Below the pieces are notes generated by a model, which saw only the letters and a list, made by a program, of their open reading frames with translations, was not told the DNA's origin and made no database searches. A program made the position numbers and the translations under genes. From Sphingomonas gei (lineage in GTDB: Bacteria > Pseudomonadota > Alphaproteobacteria > Sphingomonadales > Sphingomonadaceae), in NCBI RefSeq assembly GCF_004792685.1, contig NZ_SRXT01000002.1:62001-126000 (forward strand): a DNA stretch of 64,000 bases. The letters run 5' to 3'. Below, in pieces: positions 28,517 through 37,792 of this stretch; the first letter of the stretch is position 1; each line of letters starts with the position of its first letter.

Positions 28517-29236
28517 ATGTGCTCCGGGGGGAGCCGCCCACGCCATCCGCAATCCGGGAGCCTGCGTGCCAGAACTGGTGCGCAGACGTCCGGTTTTGTG
28601 GGTGCTGCGGCGGACTATCGGGTTGATGCGGCGCCGCGGCGCACGCAGCCTGCAACCGTTCCAGACAGCTTTGCGAGCGCGCTCTTCGGCTCGACGCGCA
28701 CCCTTCTCGCCAGTGCCGCAATTGGTGCTGCGCTTGTTTTGGGCATCTCGGCCTCCCCTGCCTCGGCGCAGGAAATCTCGAACGTCAAGTCGATGGACAT
28801 CGCCGTGCAGGGCAGCATTGCCCAGCGCTGCCAGATGGGCGCGATCCCGACTGCCGACTTCGGCGACCTGACTCGCCCGGGCAAGTCCGCCGCCGCCAAG
28901 GTCGCGCTGGACTGCAACATGCCGTTCACGATGCTGATCAAAGCGCAGAACGGCGCGCTCACCCATTCCGAAATGCCGCACGGCCAGGGCCCTTACGCGG
29001 GCTCGGTGCCCTACAGCCTCGACGTCGAGCTGCCGGTGCGGCGGCCGACGACCGAGATGATCTCCAAGGTGTTCGAGGGGCGCTCGCTCGTCGGCGGGCA
29101 GGCGATCTCCAGCGCCGGCGGCATCGCGATCGACGGACTGCTGCTGCGGCTCAGCCTGGGCAGTGTTTCCAGTGAGGCGGGGCTTCTCGCCGGGCAATAT
29201 GGCGAAGTGATCGAGATCACGATCGCACCGAACTAG
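28517..29236 (+). CDS. Csu/SCPU-like pilus subunit with unusually long N-terminus
   Basis: 239 residues. About 60 polar, Arg-rich residues come before a normal signal core (RTLLASAAIGAALVLGISASPASAQE). The mature domain has the SCPU-type spacing: QRCQMGAIPTADFGDLTR, then LDCNMPFTMLIKAQNGAL, and ends in a strand EVIEITIAPN that could be donated or complemented. It is probably a minor pilin or an initiator. No in-frame ATG exists closer to the signal core; GTG codons near 28599 are alternatives, so the true start is uncertain. Confidence 0.7.
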   Translation: MCSGGSRPRHPQSGSLRARTGAQTSGFVGAAADYRVDAAPRRTQPATVPDSFASALFGSTRTLLASAAIGAALVLGISASPASAQEISNVKSMDIAVQGSIAQRCQMGAIPTADFGDLTRPGKSAAAKVALDCNMPFTMLIKAQNGALTHSEMPHGQGPYAGSVPYSLDVELPVRRPTTEMISKVFEGRSLVGGQAISSAGGIAIDGLLLRLSLGSVSSEAGLLAGQYGEVIEITIAPN

Positions 29237-29305
29237 TAACGGCTTTGAGTAATATTGAGTTTAGTGCGCCGTACCAAACATATCGCGGCGTCTAAAAGGC
29301 ATCAT

Positions 29306-29329
29306 TATTGTTTCTAAATTGAAACAATA
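29306..29329. promoter_or_regulatory. Candidate operator, perfect 9-bp inverted repeat
   Basis: TATTGTTTC-N6-GAAACAATA in the AT-rich 213-base gap upstream of the major pilin gene, about 120 bases before its ATG. Size and symmetry fit a dimeric regulator site. It may be bound by the winged-helix protein encoded at 26714, but that is inference. Confidence 0.5.
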
Positions 29330-29449
29330 GTGGTTAACGTAAGCTAATTAAATATTGAATGCTTGCGGATAATTGTTAAACGTCAATCGTCGGTGAACGA
29401 CTCGGCAATAACGTCGGGGGGGCGCCGAACCAGAAGTGGGGATTTGCAC

Positions 29450-30187
29450 ATGAAGAAGCTTCTCTCGGCAGCCGCTCTCGCGCTGCTCTCGACCGCCGGC
29501 GTCGCGCAGGCTGACGACATCGCATTCTCGGGCCAGACCCCGGGCGTGTTCGGTGGCACCACCAACCATTCGTCGCTGCTCGGCTATGCCGTCGGCGTGG
29601 TCCTCAGCGGCGGCGTTGGCTACAACCAGTTCGGCCTGAACGCCGGCAACACCCAGACCGCGTCGCCGACCGTCACCAACACCTGGCTGATCAAGGGCAC
29701 CGTTACCAAGGATTGCTCCTATTACGGTGGCAGCAGCACGGCGCACACGCTCGACTTCGGCACGATCGGCGTCAACACCAACTCGAACACCAACGTGAGC
29801 AGCGCGTTCGACATGGTTTCGCCGGCCACCGCCGTCGTCAACTCGACCACTGCAGGCTGCAACTTCAACAACACCGTGACGCTCTCGAAGCAGAACGGCG
29901 CGCAGGGCCTGCTCAACGGCGCAGCCGGCGGCTATGACTCGAACGAGTTCCAGGCGAACATCCCCTATTCGGTGGCTGCTTCGTTCCAGGGCACGACCAA
30001 CACCTCGGCCGGCGCTGCCGGCAGCCCGCAGACCGTGACCGCCGCCACCGGCGACGCGTCGAAGGTCTGGACCGGCGGTGCATGGCGTTCGGACATGACG
30101 CTGACGATCAACGCGCCGACCCCGGGCAAGGCCCTGGTCGCGGGCAACTACCAGGACACGCTGACCGTCGAGCTCAAGGCTCTCTGA
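29450..30187 (+). CDS. Probable major pilin subunit (chaperone-usher type)
   Basis: 245 residues from the ATG at 29450, with a signal peptide ending AQADD. The mature protein is Asn/Thr/Gly-rich with few charges, like surface pilins. It has a pair of cysteines in the SCPU/Csu-like spacing (TKDCSYYGG...LDFGTIGVNTN...AGCNFNNTVTLS) and a C-terminal strand (QDTLTVELKAL) typical of donor-strand subunits. Codon use is biased towards abundant codons (AAC, CTG), which fits high expression. It precedes the chaperone gene by 76 bases. Confidence 0.78.
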   Translation: MKKLLSAAALALLSTAGVAQADDIAFSGQTPGVFGGTTNHSSLLGYAVGVVLSGGVGYNQFGLNAGNTQTASPTVTNTWLIKGTVTKDCSYYGGSSTAHTLDFGTIGVNTNSNTNVSSAFDMVSPATAVVNSTTAGCNFNNTVTLSKQNGAQGLLNGAAGGYDSNEFQANIPYSVAASFQGTTNTSAGAAGSPQTVTAATGDASKVWTGGAWRSDMTLTINAPTPGKALVAGNYQDTLTVELKAL

Positions 30188-30263
30188 TCCGGCTGGTCCG
30201 GCAGAATGCCGACTTGAGGAAGGGGGAGGATACAATCCTCCCCCTTTCGAGTATTGCGTAACA

Positions 30264-31109
30264 ATGCGTGCCGAGGAGCGCGCAGTCATAGGGGCGGGGG
30301 CCTTGCCAGTGTATAGCAGTTTCCAACGGGCGGCTGTCCGTTCGGCCATTGTCGCGACCGCGCTCGTCGCCGGTGCGGCATCGGTCTATGCAATGCGCGT
30401 CTCGCCGATGATCGTCGAGATGACCACTACCGGCAGCGATTCGGTCGCGCGGGTGGAAGTGCAGAATCTCAACGCCGGCAAGCTGCCGTTCGAGACCCGG
30501 ATCACGCGGCTCGCCTTCGACGAGAACGGCGTGCCGAGCGAGACCGCCGCCGACGCCGACTTCATCGTCTTCCCGCCGCAGGGCATGCTGCCGCAAGGCG
30601 CGCGCCAGGTGATCCGCCTGCAATGGGTGGGCGGCGCCGACATCCCGACCTCGCAAGCCTATTATCTCTCGGTCAACCAATTGCCGATCCCGACCGAGCC
30701 CGGCACCGGCGGCCAGGCCGCGCAGGTGCAGGTGGTCTATCACATGAAGGCGCTCGTCGTGGTCGCGCCGCCGAATGCGCAGCCCAATGTCAGCGCGACT
30801 TCGGTCAAGCCGATCGACTATCAGCCGCCCGCCGCCAAGCAGGGCGACCCGCTGCCGCCGATGGTGCCGGGCCTCGAAGTCGTGATGAAGAACACCGGCC
30901 GCCGCCATGCGATGATGTCGGCGCTGAAATGGGTGATCGAGGGCAAGGATACCGCCGGCAAGTCGCTGCGGATCCTGATCTCCGAAGAGGATCTCAATCG
31001 CGGCATCGGCAGCGGCTATGTTCCCGGCGGCGGGGGCACGCGCGTGTTCCGCTTTGCGGTGGTGAAGGCGTTCGGGCCGGGGCCGATCAACGTCAAGTTT
31101 GTCAAATGA
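30264..31109 (+). CDS. Periplasmic pilus chaperone (PapD-like)
   Basis: 281 residues with an N-terminal signal/anchor (AAVRSAIVATALVAGAASVYA) and an immunoglobulin-like fold: MRVSPMIVEMTTTGSDSVARVEVQNLNAGKLPFETRITRL, then IVFPPQGMLPQGARQVIRLQWVG, the conserved PapD F1-G1 region. Chaperones of this type cap subunits by donor-strand complementation and hand them to the usher. A Pro-rich insertion lies near the second domain. The stop overlaps the usher start by ATGA. A GTG at 30309 is an alternative start. Confidence 0.88.
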   Translation: MRAEERAVIGAGALPVYSSFQRAAVRSAIVATALVAGAASVYAMRVSPMIVEMTTTGSDSVARVEVQNLNAGKLPFETRITRLAFDENGVPSETAADADFIVFPPQGMLPQGARQVIRLQWVGGADIPTSQAYYLSVNQLPIPTEPGTGGQAAQVQVVYHMKALVVVAPPNAQPNVSATSVKPIDYQPPAAKQGDPLPPMVPGLEVVMKNTGRRHAMMSALKWVIEGKDTAGKSLRILISEEDLNRGIGSGYVPGGGGTRVFRFAVVKAFGPGPINVKFVK

Positions 31110-33724
31110 AGCGCGGCAGGCTGCTCAGCGCCACGGCGTGGTTCTGCCTGACCGGCGGGACCGCCGCGGCGCAGGTCTCCGTGCCGCTGCCGCGTACCCA
31201 GCCCGCCCCGCAGAGCGCGCCGCCGACCTCGCCGCCGCCCCAGAGCATCGTGCCGCTGCCCGGCGGCGCCAAGCCGAACATCGATGCGCTGCCCGTGGTC
31301 GGGCAGACCGGAACGGCGTCGCTGCCGATCGGCAAATATGGTCGCCCGGACATCAATCCGTACGATCGCGACATGGATCTCACCGTGCCGTTGCTGTTCA
31401 AGCAGCGCGCACTCGGCGACATGCCGATCCGGCTGACCTATGACGATCGGCTGCTCGCCGAGCGCAAGCCGTTCGAAGGGCTGATCGGCCCGTTGCTCAA
31501 TCCGCAGGCGCGCGACCAGCTGCTCAAGGCGGCGGCGGGCAAGGACCGGCTCGAATCGGACGATCTCAAGCCGCTGGGCATTTCGTTCGAATATGATCCG
31601 AGCAGCCTCGCCGTGGTCGTGCTGACGATCGACCCGTCGAAGCGCGCGCTCGAGCAACTCTTCTCGCCGCCCAATCCCGGCGACGACAATATCGACCTCG
31701 CGCCCGCCGATTTCGCCGCCTTCCTCAACATCAACGGTTATTATGCCCGGTCTTGGGAGGGCAATTTCAACAGTCCGCCCTCGATCGCGCTGAACGGCGC
31801 GATGCGCTATGGCGGTGTCGTCCTCGAGGCCGATGGCCAGTTCGGCAATCAGGGGTTTGGCGGCGGCGCCTATCGCTTCGATCGCAACTATGCCCGCTTC
31901 GTCTATGACGAGCCGGCGGAGTATCGACGCTGGTTTCTGGGCGACCTGACCCCCGAAGTGCGCGGCCAGCAAGGCTATGTGCAGATCGGCGGCGTCGGTG
32001 TCAGCCGACAGCGCCAGCGTTTCGATCCGTATCGGTCGTCGGTGCTGCAGGGCAATCGCCAGCTGGTGCTCCAGCGCGACGCGAGCGTTCGCATCCTGCG
32101 CAACGGCGTGCTGTATCGCGAGCTGCGGCTCGATGCGGGATCCTATGATTTCAGTTCGCTGCCGCTGCTCGCCGGCAGCAACGACGTTCAGATCGAAGTC
32201 CGCGACAATAGCGGATCGGTCCAGTCGATCGCCTATAGCCAGTATCTCGATCCGATCGATCTGGTGCCGGGCGACTATGAATATGCCGCCTATATCGGGC
32301 CGACGAGCAACAATTTCGGTCGCTCGCCCGCCTATAACGGTCCCGTCGCCTTCTCCGGCTTCTTCCGCAAGGCGTTCGTCGACGCGCCGGCGATCGGCGT
32401 CGGGCTGCAGGCCAGCGCGCAGGTTCAGACCTTGACCGGGCAGACCCAGTTCGTGCTCGGCGGCGGCTCGCGGCTATTGCTCGACGGCGGGCTCAGCCAT
32501 TCGCGCGAAGTCGGCGAGGGATATTCCGCAGGTGTCGGCTTCGATCAATTGATCGATCGTGGCGGGCTGGTCGACTCGGCGAGCATCCGCGCCGATTATC
32601 TGTCGCGGCATTATGCCTTTTTGTCGTCGCCCGAGGCGGACAATTCGAGCTCGGTATCGATCAGCGGCCAATATACCCGCCAGATCAACCAGCGCCTGTC
32701 GGCGCTGATCACCGGCAGTTATCTCAAGAGCCGCAACCGCAACGACAGCTATCGTATCGGCGTTTCGGCGAATTACTATTTCGATCGGCGCGTCAGCGTG
32801 CGCGCCGGGGTCGAATATTCGAGGTTCGACAGCACGATCGGCCGTGGGCGCGGGCTCGGCTTCAATATCGCTTTGGTGTTCCAGCCGACGTTCCGCGATC
32901 GCTTCGAGGCGCGGCACGAGAGCAGCACCAACACCAGTTCGCTCTCGTACCTCCACTCCTCGTCGAACCAGATCGGCAGCGTCGGTTATGGCGCGGTGGC
33001 GAGCCGCGACGATCGCACGGTCGCGCTGCAGGGCTTCGCCGATTATATCGCCAATCGCTTCGACGCGACGGTGAGCCATTCGAGCTATGGACCCAATATA
33101 GGCGGGTTCGGCCAGGTCAATGTGTCGTCGGTGCGCGTCGGCACTTCGATCGCGTTCGCCGACGGCGTGGTCGGCGTCGGACGCCGCGTCAACGACAGCT
33201 TCGCCTTGCTCTACCCGCACAAAAATTTGAAGGGGCACAGCGTCGTCGCCGGCCAGTCGCTGGTCAGCAGCGACTATATGAGCAAGAGCGGCACGTTTGG
33301 CGCGGCGGTCAACGGCTATCTCAACAGCTACGTCAACCAGCCGGTCCAGTACGACGTCGAGAACCCGCCGGTCGGCTACGATATCGGCGCGGGCACGGTG
33401 CGGGTGAACCCGCCTTATCACAGCGGCTACAAGCTCAAGATCGGCACTGACGCGTTCGTCAGCGCTGCGGGCGTGCTGGCCTTCCCCGACGGCAAGCCGG
33501 TGGCGCTTGCCGGAGGCCGCGTCATCGCCAAGGATGGCAAGGACAAGGAGCCTTTGCCGTTCTTCACCAATTCGGTGGGACGCTTCGCGATCCAGAATCT
33601 GCGCCCCGCAGTCGATTACCGCGTCGAGCTCGGCGCCGGGCCGACTGCGTTCGAGTTCAAGGTGCCTTCCGACACCACTGGTCTCGTCGATCTTAAAACG
33701 ATAGTCCTGAAGCCGGCGAATTGA
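31106..33724 (+). CDS. Outer-membrane usher protein
   Basis: 872 residues with signal peptide (LLSATAWFCLTGGTAAAQ). A Pro-rich N-terminal stretch is followed by the usher N-terminal domain (MDLTVPLLFKQRALGDMPIRLTYDDRLLAERKPF), a long 24-strand barrel region with many aromatic strands (YDFSSLPLLAGSNDVQIEVRD), and C-terminal CTD domains (GGRVIAKDGKDKEPLPFFTNSVGRFAIQNLRPAVDY). It exports and assembles subunits at the outer membrane. The sequence style fits the archaic (Csu-like) or alternate (CS1-like) branches rather than the classic Pap branch; the exact clade is not settled by eye. Confidence 0.88.
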   Translation: MKRGRLLSATAWFCLTGGTAAAQVSVPLPRTQPAPQSAPPTSPPPQSIVPLPGGAKPNIDALPVVGQTGTASLPIGKYGRPDINPYDRDMDLTVPLLFKQRALGDMPIRLTYDDRLLAERKPFEGLIGPLLNPQARDQLLKAAAGKDRLESDDLKPLGISFEYDPSSLAVVVLTIDPSKRALEQLFSPPNPGDDNIDLAPADFAAFLNINGYYARSWEGNFNSPPSIALNGAMRYGGVVLEADGQFGNQGFGGGAYRFDRNYARFVYDEPAEYRRWFLGDLTPEVRGQQGYVQIGGVGVSRQRQRFDPYRSSVLQGNRQLVLQRDASVRILRNGVLYRELRLDAGSYDFSSLPLLAGSNDVQIEVRDNSGSVQSIAYSQYLDPIDLVPGDYEYAAYIGPTSNNFGRSPAYNGPVAFSGFFRKAFVDAPAIGVGLQASAQVQTLTGQTQFVLGGGSRLLLDGGLSHSREVGEGYSAGVGFDQLIDRGGLVDSASIRADYLSRHYAFLSSPEADNSSSVSISGQYTRQINQRLSALITGSYLKSRNRNDSYRIGVSANYYFDRRVSVRAGVEYSRFDSTIGRGRGLGFNIALVFQPTFRDRFEARHESSTNTSSLSYLHSSSNQIGSVGYGAVASRDDRTVALQGFADYIANRFDATVSHSSYGPNIGGFGQVNVSSVRVGTSIAFADGVVGVGRRVNDSFALLYPHKNLKGHSVVAGQSLVSSDYMSKSGTFGAAVNGYLNSYVNQPVQYDVENPPVGYDIGAGTVRVNPPYHSGYKLKIGTDAFVSAAGVLAFPDGKPVALAGGRVIAKDGKDKEPLPFFTNSVGRFAIQNLRPAVDYRVELGAGPTAFEFKVPSDTTGLVDLKTIVLKPAN

Positions 33725-33731
33725 GGTGACC

Positions 33732-34655
33732 ATGACGACCCTGATTTCGGCCACTCTGGCAGCAGCTGCGGCGCTGGCTTCGGCCAGCCCGGCTTGGGCG
33801 CAGTCCGCGTCGATCGCGTCGCGTGCGGATTGCGCGCTGCGCATCGAAAGCAGCGCGAGCAACTGGATCATCCAGGGCTATGACCCGTTCGCGACCAACG
33901 TTCCGCTGGGAACCTTCGACGTCGTGTTCAACAACGAAGGCGGCGCGGCCTGTGCGTTCAACCCCGTCTTTCTCGTCGACCAGGAGCCGTTCGGACTTGC
34001 CAAGGCCGGCCACACCGGACGCGTCACCTATACGTTGCTCGATCAATTCTCGAACAGCAACGCGACTCCGCTCTCCGGCCGGACGATCGCGCGCGCGACG
34101 CAGCGCCCGGTGGTCGTCCAGCCGCATAGTCAGCAATTGGTGCGCTTCCAGTTCGCCGCCGACGAGGACGGGCTGGTAGCCGACGGACTCTACAGCCAGC
34201 GCGTGACGCTCGTCGCCGAGCAACAGGGGCGCGGCGACATGCTGGCTTCGCGTTCGCTGGTGCTCGGGGTGAACGTATTGCCTTCGGCGGTGCTCGGGCT
34301 GTCGGGCCAGTATCGCCGCAATGGCGGCCAGGCCCTGGTCGATCTTGGCGAGCTGGCCGAGGGCATCGCACCGGTGCCGCTGCAGATGACGGTGGCGAGT
34401 ACCCGCGCCTATCGGCTCGAATTCGTTTCGAAAAACAATGGGGTGCTCAAGATGGCGAATGCCGATTGGAGCGTGCCCTATCAATTGATGATCGGCGAAA
34501 ACACCCTGTCGCTGGCATCGACGGCGAACTATAATTCGGCAGGAACCGATCCGACGCGCGATTCGCTGCCGATGCGCTTCGTGATCGGGAGCGTCGCAGG
34601 CAAGCGCGCCGGGCTGTATAGCGACCTCATTACGGTTTCGATTGCGCCGCGGTGA
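33732..34655 (+). CDS. Probable tip or terminal pilus subunit
   Basis: 307 residues with a signal peptide ending WAQS. Two beta domains are likely: an N-terminal one (CALRIESSASNWIIQGYDPFATNVPLGTFDVVFNNEGGAACAFNP) with a Cys pair, and a C-terminal one ending in LITVSIAPR. Length, two-domain layout and position as last gene after the usher are those of CsuE/CS1-tip-type adhesins. It lies 7 bases after the usher stop. Receptor specificity cannot be judged. Confidence 0.72.
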   Translation: MTTLISATLAAAAALASASPAWAQSASIASRADCALRIESSASNWIIQGYDPFATNVPLGTFDVVFNNEGGAACAFNPVFLVDQEPFGLAKAGHTGRVTYTLLDQFSNSNATPLSGRTIARATQRPVVVQPHSQQLVRFQFAADEDGLVADGLYSQRVTLVAEQQGRGDMLASRSLVLGVNVLPSAVLGLSGQYRRNGGQALVDLGELAEGIAPVPLQMTVASTRAYRLEFVSKNNGVLKMANADWSVPYQLMIGENTLSLASTANYNSAGTDPTRDSLPMRFVIGSVAGKRAGLYSDLITVSIAPR

Positions 34656-34770
34656 TGGACTGACCTGACGCGTACCGTATTGCGTTGCCGCGCTTCGGCG
34701 TGGTCCGACCGTCCGTTGTTCCGATAGCTGTCGCGCGTCATTTCCCCCCGGATGACTCGGACGCGGCAGC

Positions 34771-34809
34771 GCGGGCGCTCTCCTTGCCCCACGCAGAGAG
34801 AGCGCCCGC
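34771..34809. terminator. Bidirectional hairpin terminator
   Basis: A perfect 12-bp inverted repeat, arms 34771-34782 and 34798-34809, with a 15-base loop. It lies between the tip-subunit gene (plus) and the cell-wall hydrolase gene (minus). Confidence 0.6.
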
Positions 34810-34852
34810 ATACTTGCCGGACAAGGGTTAACGCCGGATTGACGCGAGCGGC

Positions 34853-35800
34853 TCAGCGCAACGGCTTGCCGCTGTCCTTCCATTTGTCGAGGATCTGCGA
34901 GTCGGGCAGCGTGGCCTCGGCATAAGCCGCGACCGGCGCGCCGCTCTCGGCATAAGCCGGCTGGACAGCGACGCTGGCGGCTTTTGCGATCCCTGCCGAC
35001 GCGACAACGGGAAGCGGAGCGACCGCGGTCGGCGCCGCGGCAAGGTGCGGGGCGGGGAAGGGCTCGCCGCCCTGATAGGGTTGGCGAAACGCTGCGGCCA
35101 TTCCCCACCAGCCCTTCCAGCGGTGGAACAGATGCGCGCCGAACATGCCGGTCATCACCAGCCCGCGGTTCCAGGAAGGGGTGACCGCATAGGTGTGATA
35201 ATGCGTGGCCATGCCGACCGGCGCGAACACGCTGCCGGCAAGGGCTGCGCCGGCGACGCGTTCGGCGCGCGCCCATGCGCTGCGCGACGGGATGCGCGCC
35301 ATCGCGCCGTCGCAGGCGAAGCTGAACTGGCAGCCGCGCTTTTCCGAACCCTGAAAGACGACGCCGCAGACCGTGGCGGGGAAGGCAGGGTGCCGGACGC
35401 GATTGAGCACGACCTGCGCGACCGCGCGCTGGCCGTCATCGGGCTCGCTCGCCGCCTCGTAATAGATCGCCTGGGTGAGGCACTGGAGCGCGCGGACGTG
35501 ATCGACTGCGGTGCCGGCGAGGCGGAACGGCGCGGCCGGCTGGATCGACGAATCGATCACGGCATTCTCGGGCACCGGCAGATCGGGGAGCGCGATCGTG
35601 CCGGTGGTGCCGGTCGCCACGGCGGCTTCGTCGGAGACCGCCGTATAAAAGGCTGCGCCGGGAAAATGGTCGTCGGCTTCATAGCCGGTGGCGGCGGGTT
35701 TCGGGGCCGTGCTCGGCGTGTCGGGGCTCAATGCATGTGCGGAGAAGCCGGCGCCGACCAGCGAGACGATCGCCCCCGCCGCCACGCCGCGCATCTGCAT
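34853..35800 (-). CDS. SleB-like cell-wall hydrolase
   Basis: 315 residues from the ATG at 35800. The N-terminal segment (MRGVAAGAIVSLVGAGFSAHA) is a signal peptide or anchor. The catalytic hydrolase-2 domain runs from CLTQAIYYEAASEPDDGQRAVAQVVLNRVRHPAFPATVCGVVFQ (Glu in YYEAASE) to QFSFACDG and YHTYAVTPSW. The family cleaves cross-linked peptidoglycan; sphingomonad members are envelope-remodelling enzymes rather than spore proteins. A Pro/Ala-rich C-terminal tail (AAPTAVAPLPVVAS) follows. A longer upstream reading frame exists but adds a non-conserved basic extension. Confidence 0.9.
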   Translation of the reverse strand: MQMRGVAAGAIVSLVGAGFSAHALSPDTPSTAPKPAATGYEADDHFPGAAFYTAVSDEAAVATGTTGTIALPDLPVPENAVIDSSIQPAAPFRLAGTAVDHVRALQCLTQAIYYEAASEPDDGQRAVAQVVLNRVRHPAFPATVCGVVFQGSEKRGCQFSFACDGAMARIPSRSAWARAERVAGAALAGSVFAPVGMATHYHTYAVTPSWNRGLVMTGMFGAHLFHRWKGWWGMAAAFRQPYQGGEPFPAPHLAAAPTAVAPLPVVASAGIAKAASVAVQPAYAESGAPVAAYAEATLPDSQILDKWKDSGKPLR

Positions 35801-35934
35801 TCGAGTGAACCGCCGCCAGAACAATATGCCTGCCCCAAGCGAGCCGATGGGCCCGGAAGGCGCTCCATATATCGCGAAATCGCGAACACGGCGCCCCCCG
35901 ATTCGGCGGCGTCCCGCCGCGGAACAGAAGATGG

Positions 35935-37086
35935 TTAAGCTAAGGGCTTGGGCACGGCGCGATAGTCGCGGCGGAAGGCATTCGCGAAATCGGTCAGCCG
36001 CCCATCGCCGATCGCGCTGCGCAGATCGGCCATCAACTGCTGGTAGAACCACAGATTATGCTCGGTCATCAGCATCGCGCCGAGGATCTCGCCGGCGCGG
36101 ACGAGATGGTGGACATAGGCGCGGCTCCAGCCGGCGCAGGTCGCGCAGGCGCAGGCCGGATCGAGCGGGCCCTGATCCTCGGCGAATTTGGCATTGCGGA
36201 TGTTGATCGGGCCGGTGCGGGTGAAGGCCTGGCCGGTGCGCCCCGAGCGAGTCGGCAGGACGCAGTCGAACATGTCGACTCCCCGCTCGACCGCGCCGAC
36301 CACGTCGTCGGGCTTTCCGACCCCCATGAGATAGCGCGGCTTGACCGGGTCGAGCTGGCCGGGGGCGTAATCGAGTACGCCGAACATCGCCTCCTGGCCT
36401 TCGCCGACGGCGAGACCGCCGATGGCGTAGCCGTCGAAGCCGATGTCGAGAAGTGCGTCGGCCGATGCCTTGCGGAAGCTTTCGTCTAGCGCGCCTTGCT
36501 GGATGCCGAACAGCGCATTGTTCTCGGCATGATCCCCGCCCGCATCGAAGCCGGCGCGGCTGCGCCTGGCCCAGCGCATCGAGCGCTCCATCGCCGCGGC
36601 CTGAACCTCGCGTGGCGACGTAGTGGGCACGAGTTCGTCGAACGCCATGACGATGTTCGAGCCGAGCAGCCGCTGGATCTCCATCGAGCGTTCGGGGCTG
36701 AGCATGTGGCGCGAGCCGTCGAGATGCGACTTGAAGACGATGCCTTCCTCGCTGCGCTTGGTCAGTTCGGAAAGGCTCATCACTTGATAACCGCCCGAAT
36801 CGGTGAGGATCGGGCGATCCCAGCCCATGAATTTGTGCAGCCCGCCGAGCTTGTGCACACGCTCGGCGGTGGGGCGGAGCATCAAATGATAGGTGTTGCC
36901 GAGCAATATATCGGCGCCGCTCGCGCGCACGTCCTGCGGCTTGACTGCCTTGACGGTGGCCGCGGTGCCGACCGGCATGAAGGCCGGGGTGCGGATCTCG
37001 CCGCGCTGCATCGTGATCGTGCCGAGCCGGGCCTTGCCGTCGGTAGCGTGGATGGTGAACTGGAACCGGGGAGCCGAGGATGCCAT
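35935..37086 (-). CDS. tgt: Queuine tRNA-ribosyltransferase
   Basis: 383 residues, full length. Conserved motifs are [47 protein letters not shown] (catalytic Asp), [49 protein letters not shown] (second Asp) and the zinc site [20 protein letters not shown]. It exchanges guanine 34 for preQ1 or queuine in tRNAs with GUN anticodons. It and queA, present at 39904, are both needed for queuosine. Its start faces the cupin fusion gene, 44 bases away. Confidence 0.96.
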   Translation of the reverse strand: MASSAPRFQFTIHATDGKARLGTITMQRGEIRTPAFMPVGTAATVKAVKPQDVRASGADILLGNTYHLMLRPTAERVHKLGGLHKFMGWDRPILTDSGGYQVMSLSELTKRSEEGIVFKSHLDGSRHMLSPERSMEIQRLLGSNIVMAFDELVPTTSPREVQAAAMERSMRWARRSRAGFDAGGDHAENNALFGIQQGALDESFRKASADALLDIGFDGYAIGGLAVGEGQEAMFGVLDYAPGQLDPVKPRYLMGVGKPDDVVGAVERGVDMFDCVLPTRSGRTGQAFTRTGPINIRNAKFAEDQGPLDPACACATCAGWSRAYVHHLVRAGEILGAMLMTEHNLWFYQQLMADLRSAIGDGRLTDFANAFRRDYRAVPKPLA

Positions 37087-37130
37087 GGGGCGTTGCCCTA
37101 GCGGCCTCAATCGCCTTGAGTCGAGGGATC

Positions 37131-37781
37131 ATGCCAAACGAGACGACCGACAAATTGCGCGAGATGGCGACGCATCGCGGGCTCAAGCTGATTGCTTCGC
37201 GGCGGCGCAAGCCGGGTGGCGACTTTGGCAAATACGGGCTGAACGACGCCAAAGGCGCGCCGGTGTTCGGCGTTGATGTGAATGGCCTTGCCGCCAGCGC
37301 CGAGGAGGTCGAGGAGTATCTTCGCGGCACGGCGAGCAACGCGTGGAGCAAATCGGCGGGTTCGGTGAGGGCGCGCCAGAAACCCAAGGCTGCACCGAAA
37401 GCCGCGCCGGCGCCCAAGCCCAAGCCCAGGCCCAGGCCCAGGCCCAGGCCGCGTCTCGAGGTGAAGGTGGCGAATCTGCTCACCGGGCTGCCACCCGCCG
37501 GGCACGCCGAAGCGTTTACCGAATTGCTCGCACGGCCCGGCATTCGCGTGGAGCGGATCGTTTCGCGCGGCCAGTCTACGCCCGAAGACGCGCCGATGGT
37601 GCAGGAACAGGACGAATGGGTACTACTGCTCGAAGGTGCAGCGGGGCTCCGCATCGAGGATTCGGACGAAGTGACGCTGCAGGCAGGCGATCACGTCTGG
37701 ATCGCGCGCGGGCAGAAGCATTGGGTGACATGGACGGCAAAGGATCGCCCCAGCGTCTGGCTGGCGGTGCATCTCGATTGA
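37131..37781 (+). CDS. Fusion protein: small N-terminal domain, Pro/Lys/Arg linker, cupin
   Basis: 216 residues. Residues ~1-75 (TTDKLREMATHRGLKLIASRRRKPGGDFGKYGLNDAKGAPVFGVD...EYLRGTAS) form a compact basic domain seen in other proteins. A linker of Ala/Lys/Pro with six PK/PR units (hexamer repeats at 37413-37448) follows. Residues ~115-216 are a cupin (LLEGAAGLRIEDSDEVTLQAGDHVWIARGQKHWVTWT), with His for metal binding. The domain mix suggests nucleic-acid or surface binding linked to a metal-dependent sensor or enzyme. The function is unknown. Confidence 0.72.
   Translation: MPNETTDKLREMATHRGLKLIASRRRKPGGDFGKYGLNDAKGAPVFGVDVNGLAASAEEVEEYLRGTASNAWSKSAGSVRARQKPKAAPKAAPAPKPKPRPRPRPRPRLEVKVANLLTGLPPAGHAEAFTELLARPGIRVERIVSRGQSTPEDAPMVQEQDEWVLLLEGAAGLRIEDSDEVTLQAGDHVWIARGQKHWVTWTAKDRPSVWLAVHLD
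37413..37448 (+). repeat. Six tandem hexamers encoding Pro-Lys/Pro-Arg
   Basis: Six consecutive CCCA(A/G)G units inside the linker of the fusion gene. They are in frame, so length changes would only shorten or extend the linker. Confidence 0.85.
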
Positions 37782-37792
37782 GGTGCGAATAG

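Noticed and set aside
37350..37450. Possible CRISPR or minisatellite from the CCCAGG repeats
   Set aside because: Units are 6 bases, contiguous and in-frame; they encode a Pro-Lys/Arg linker.
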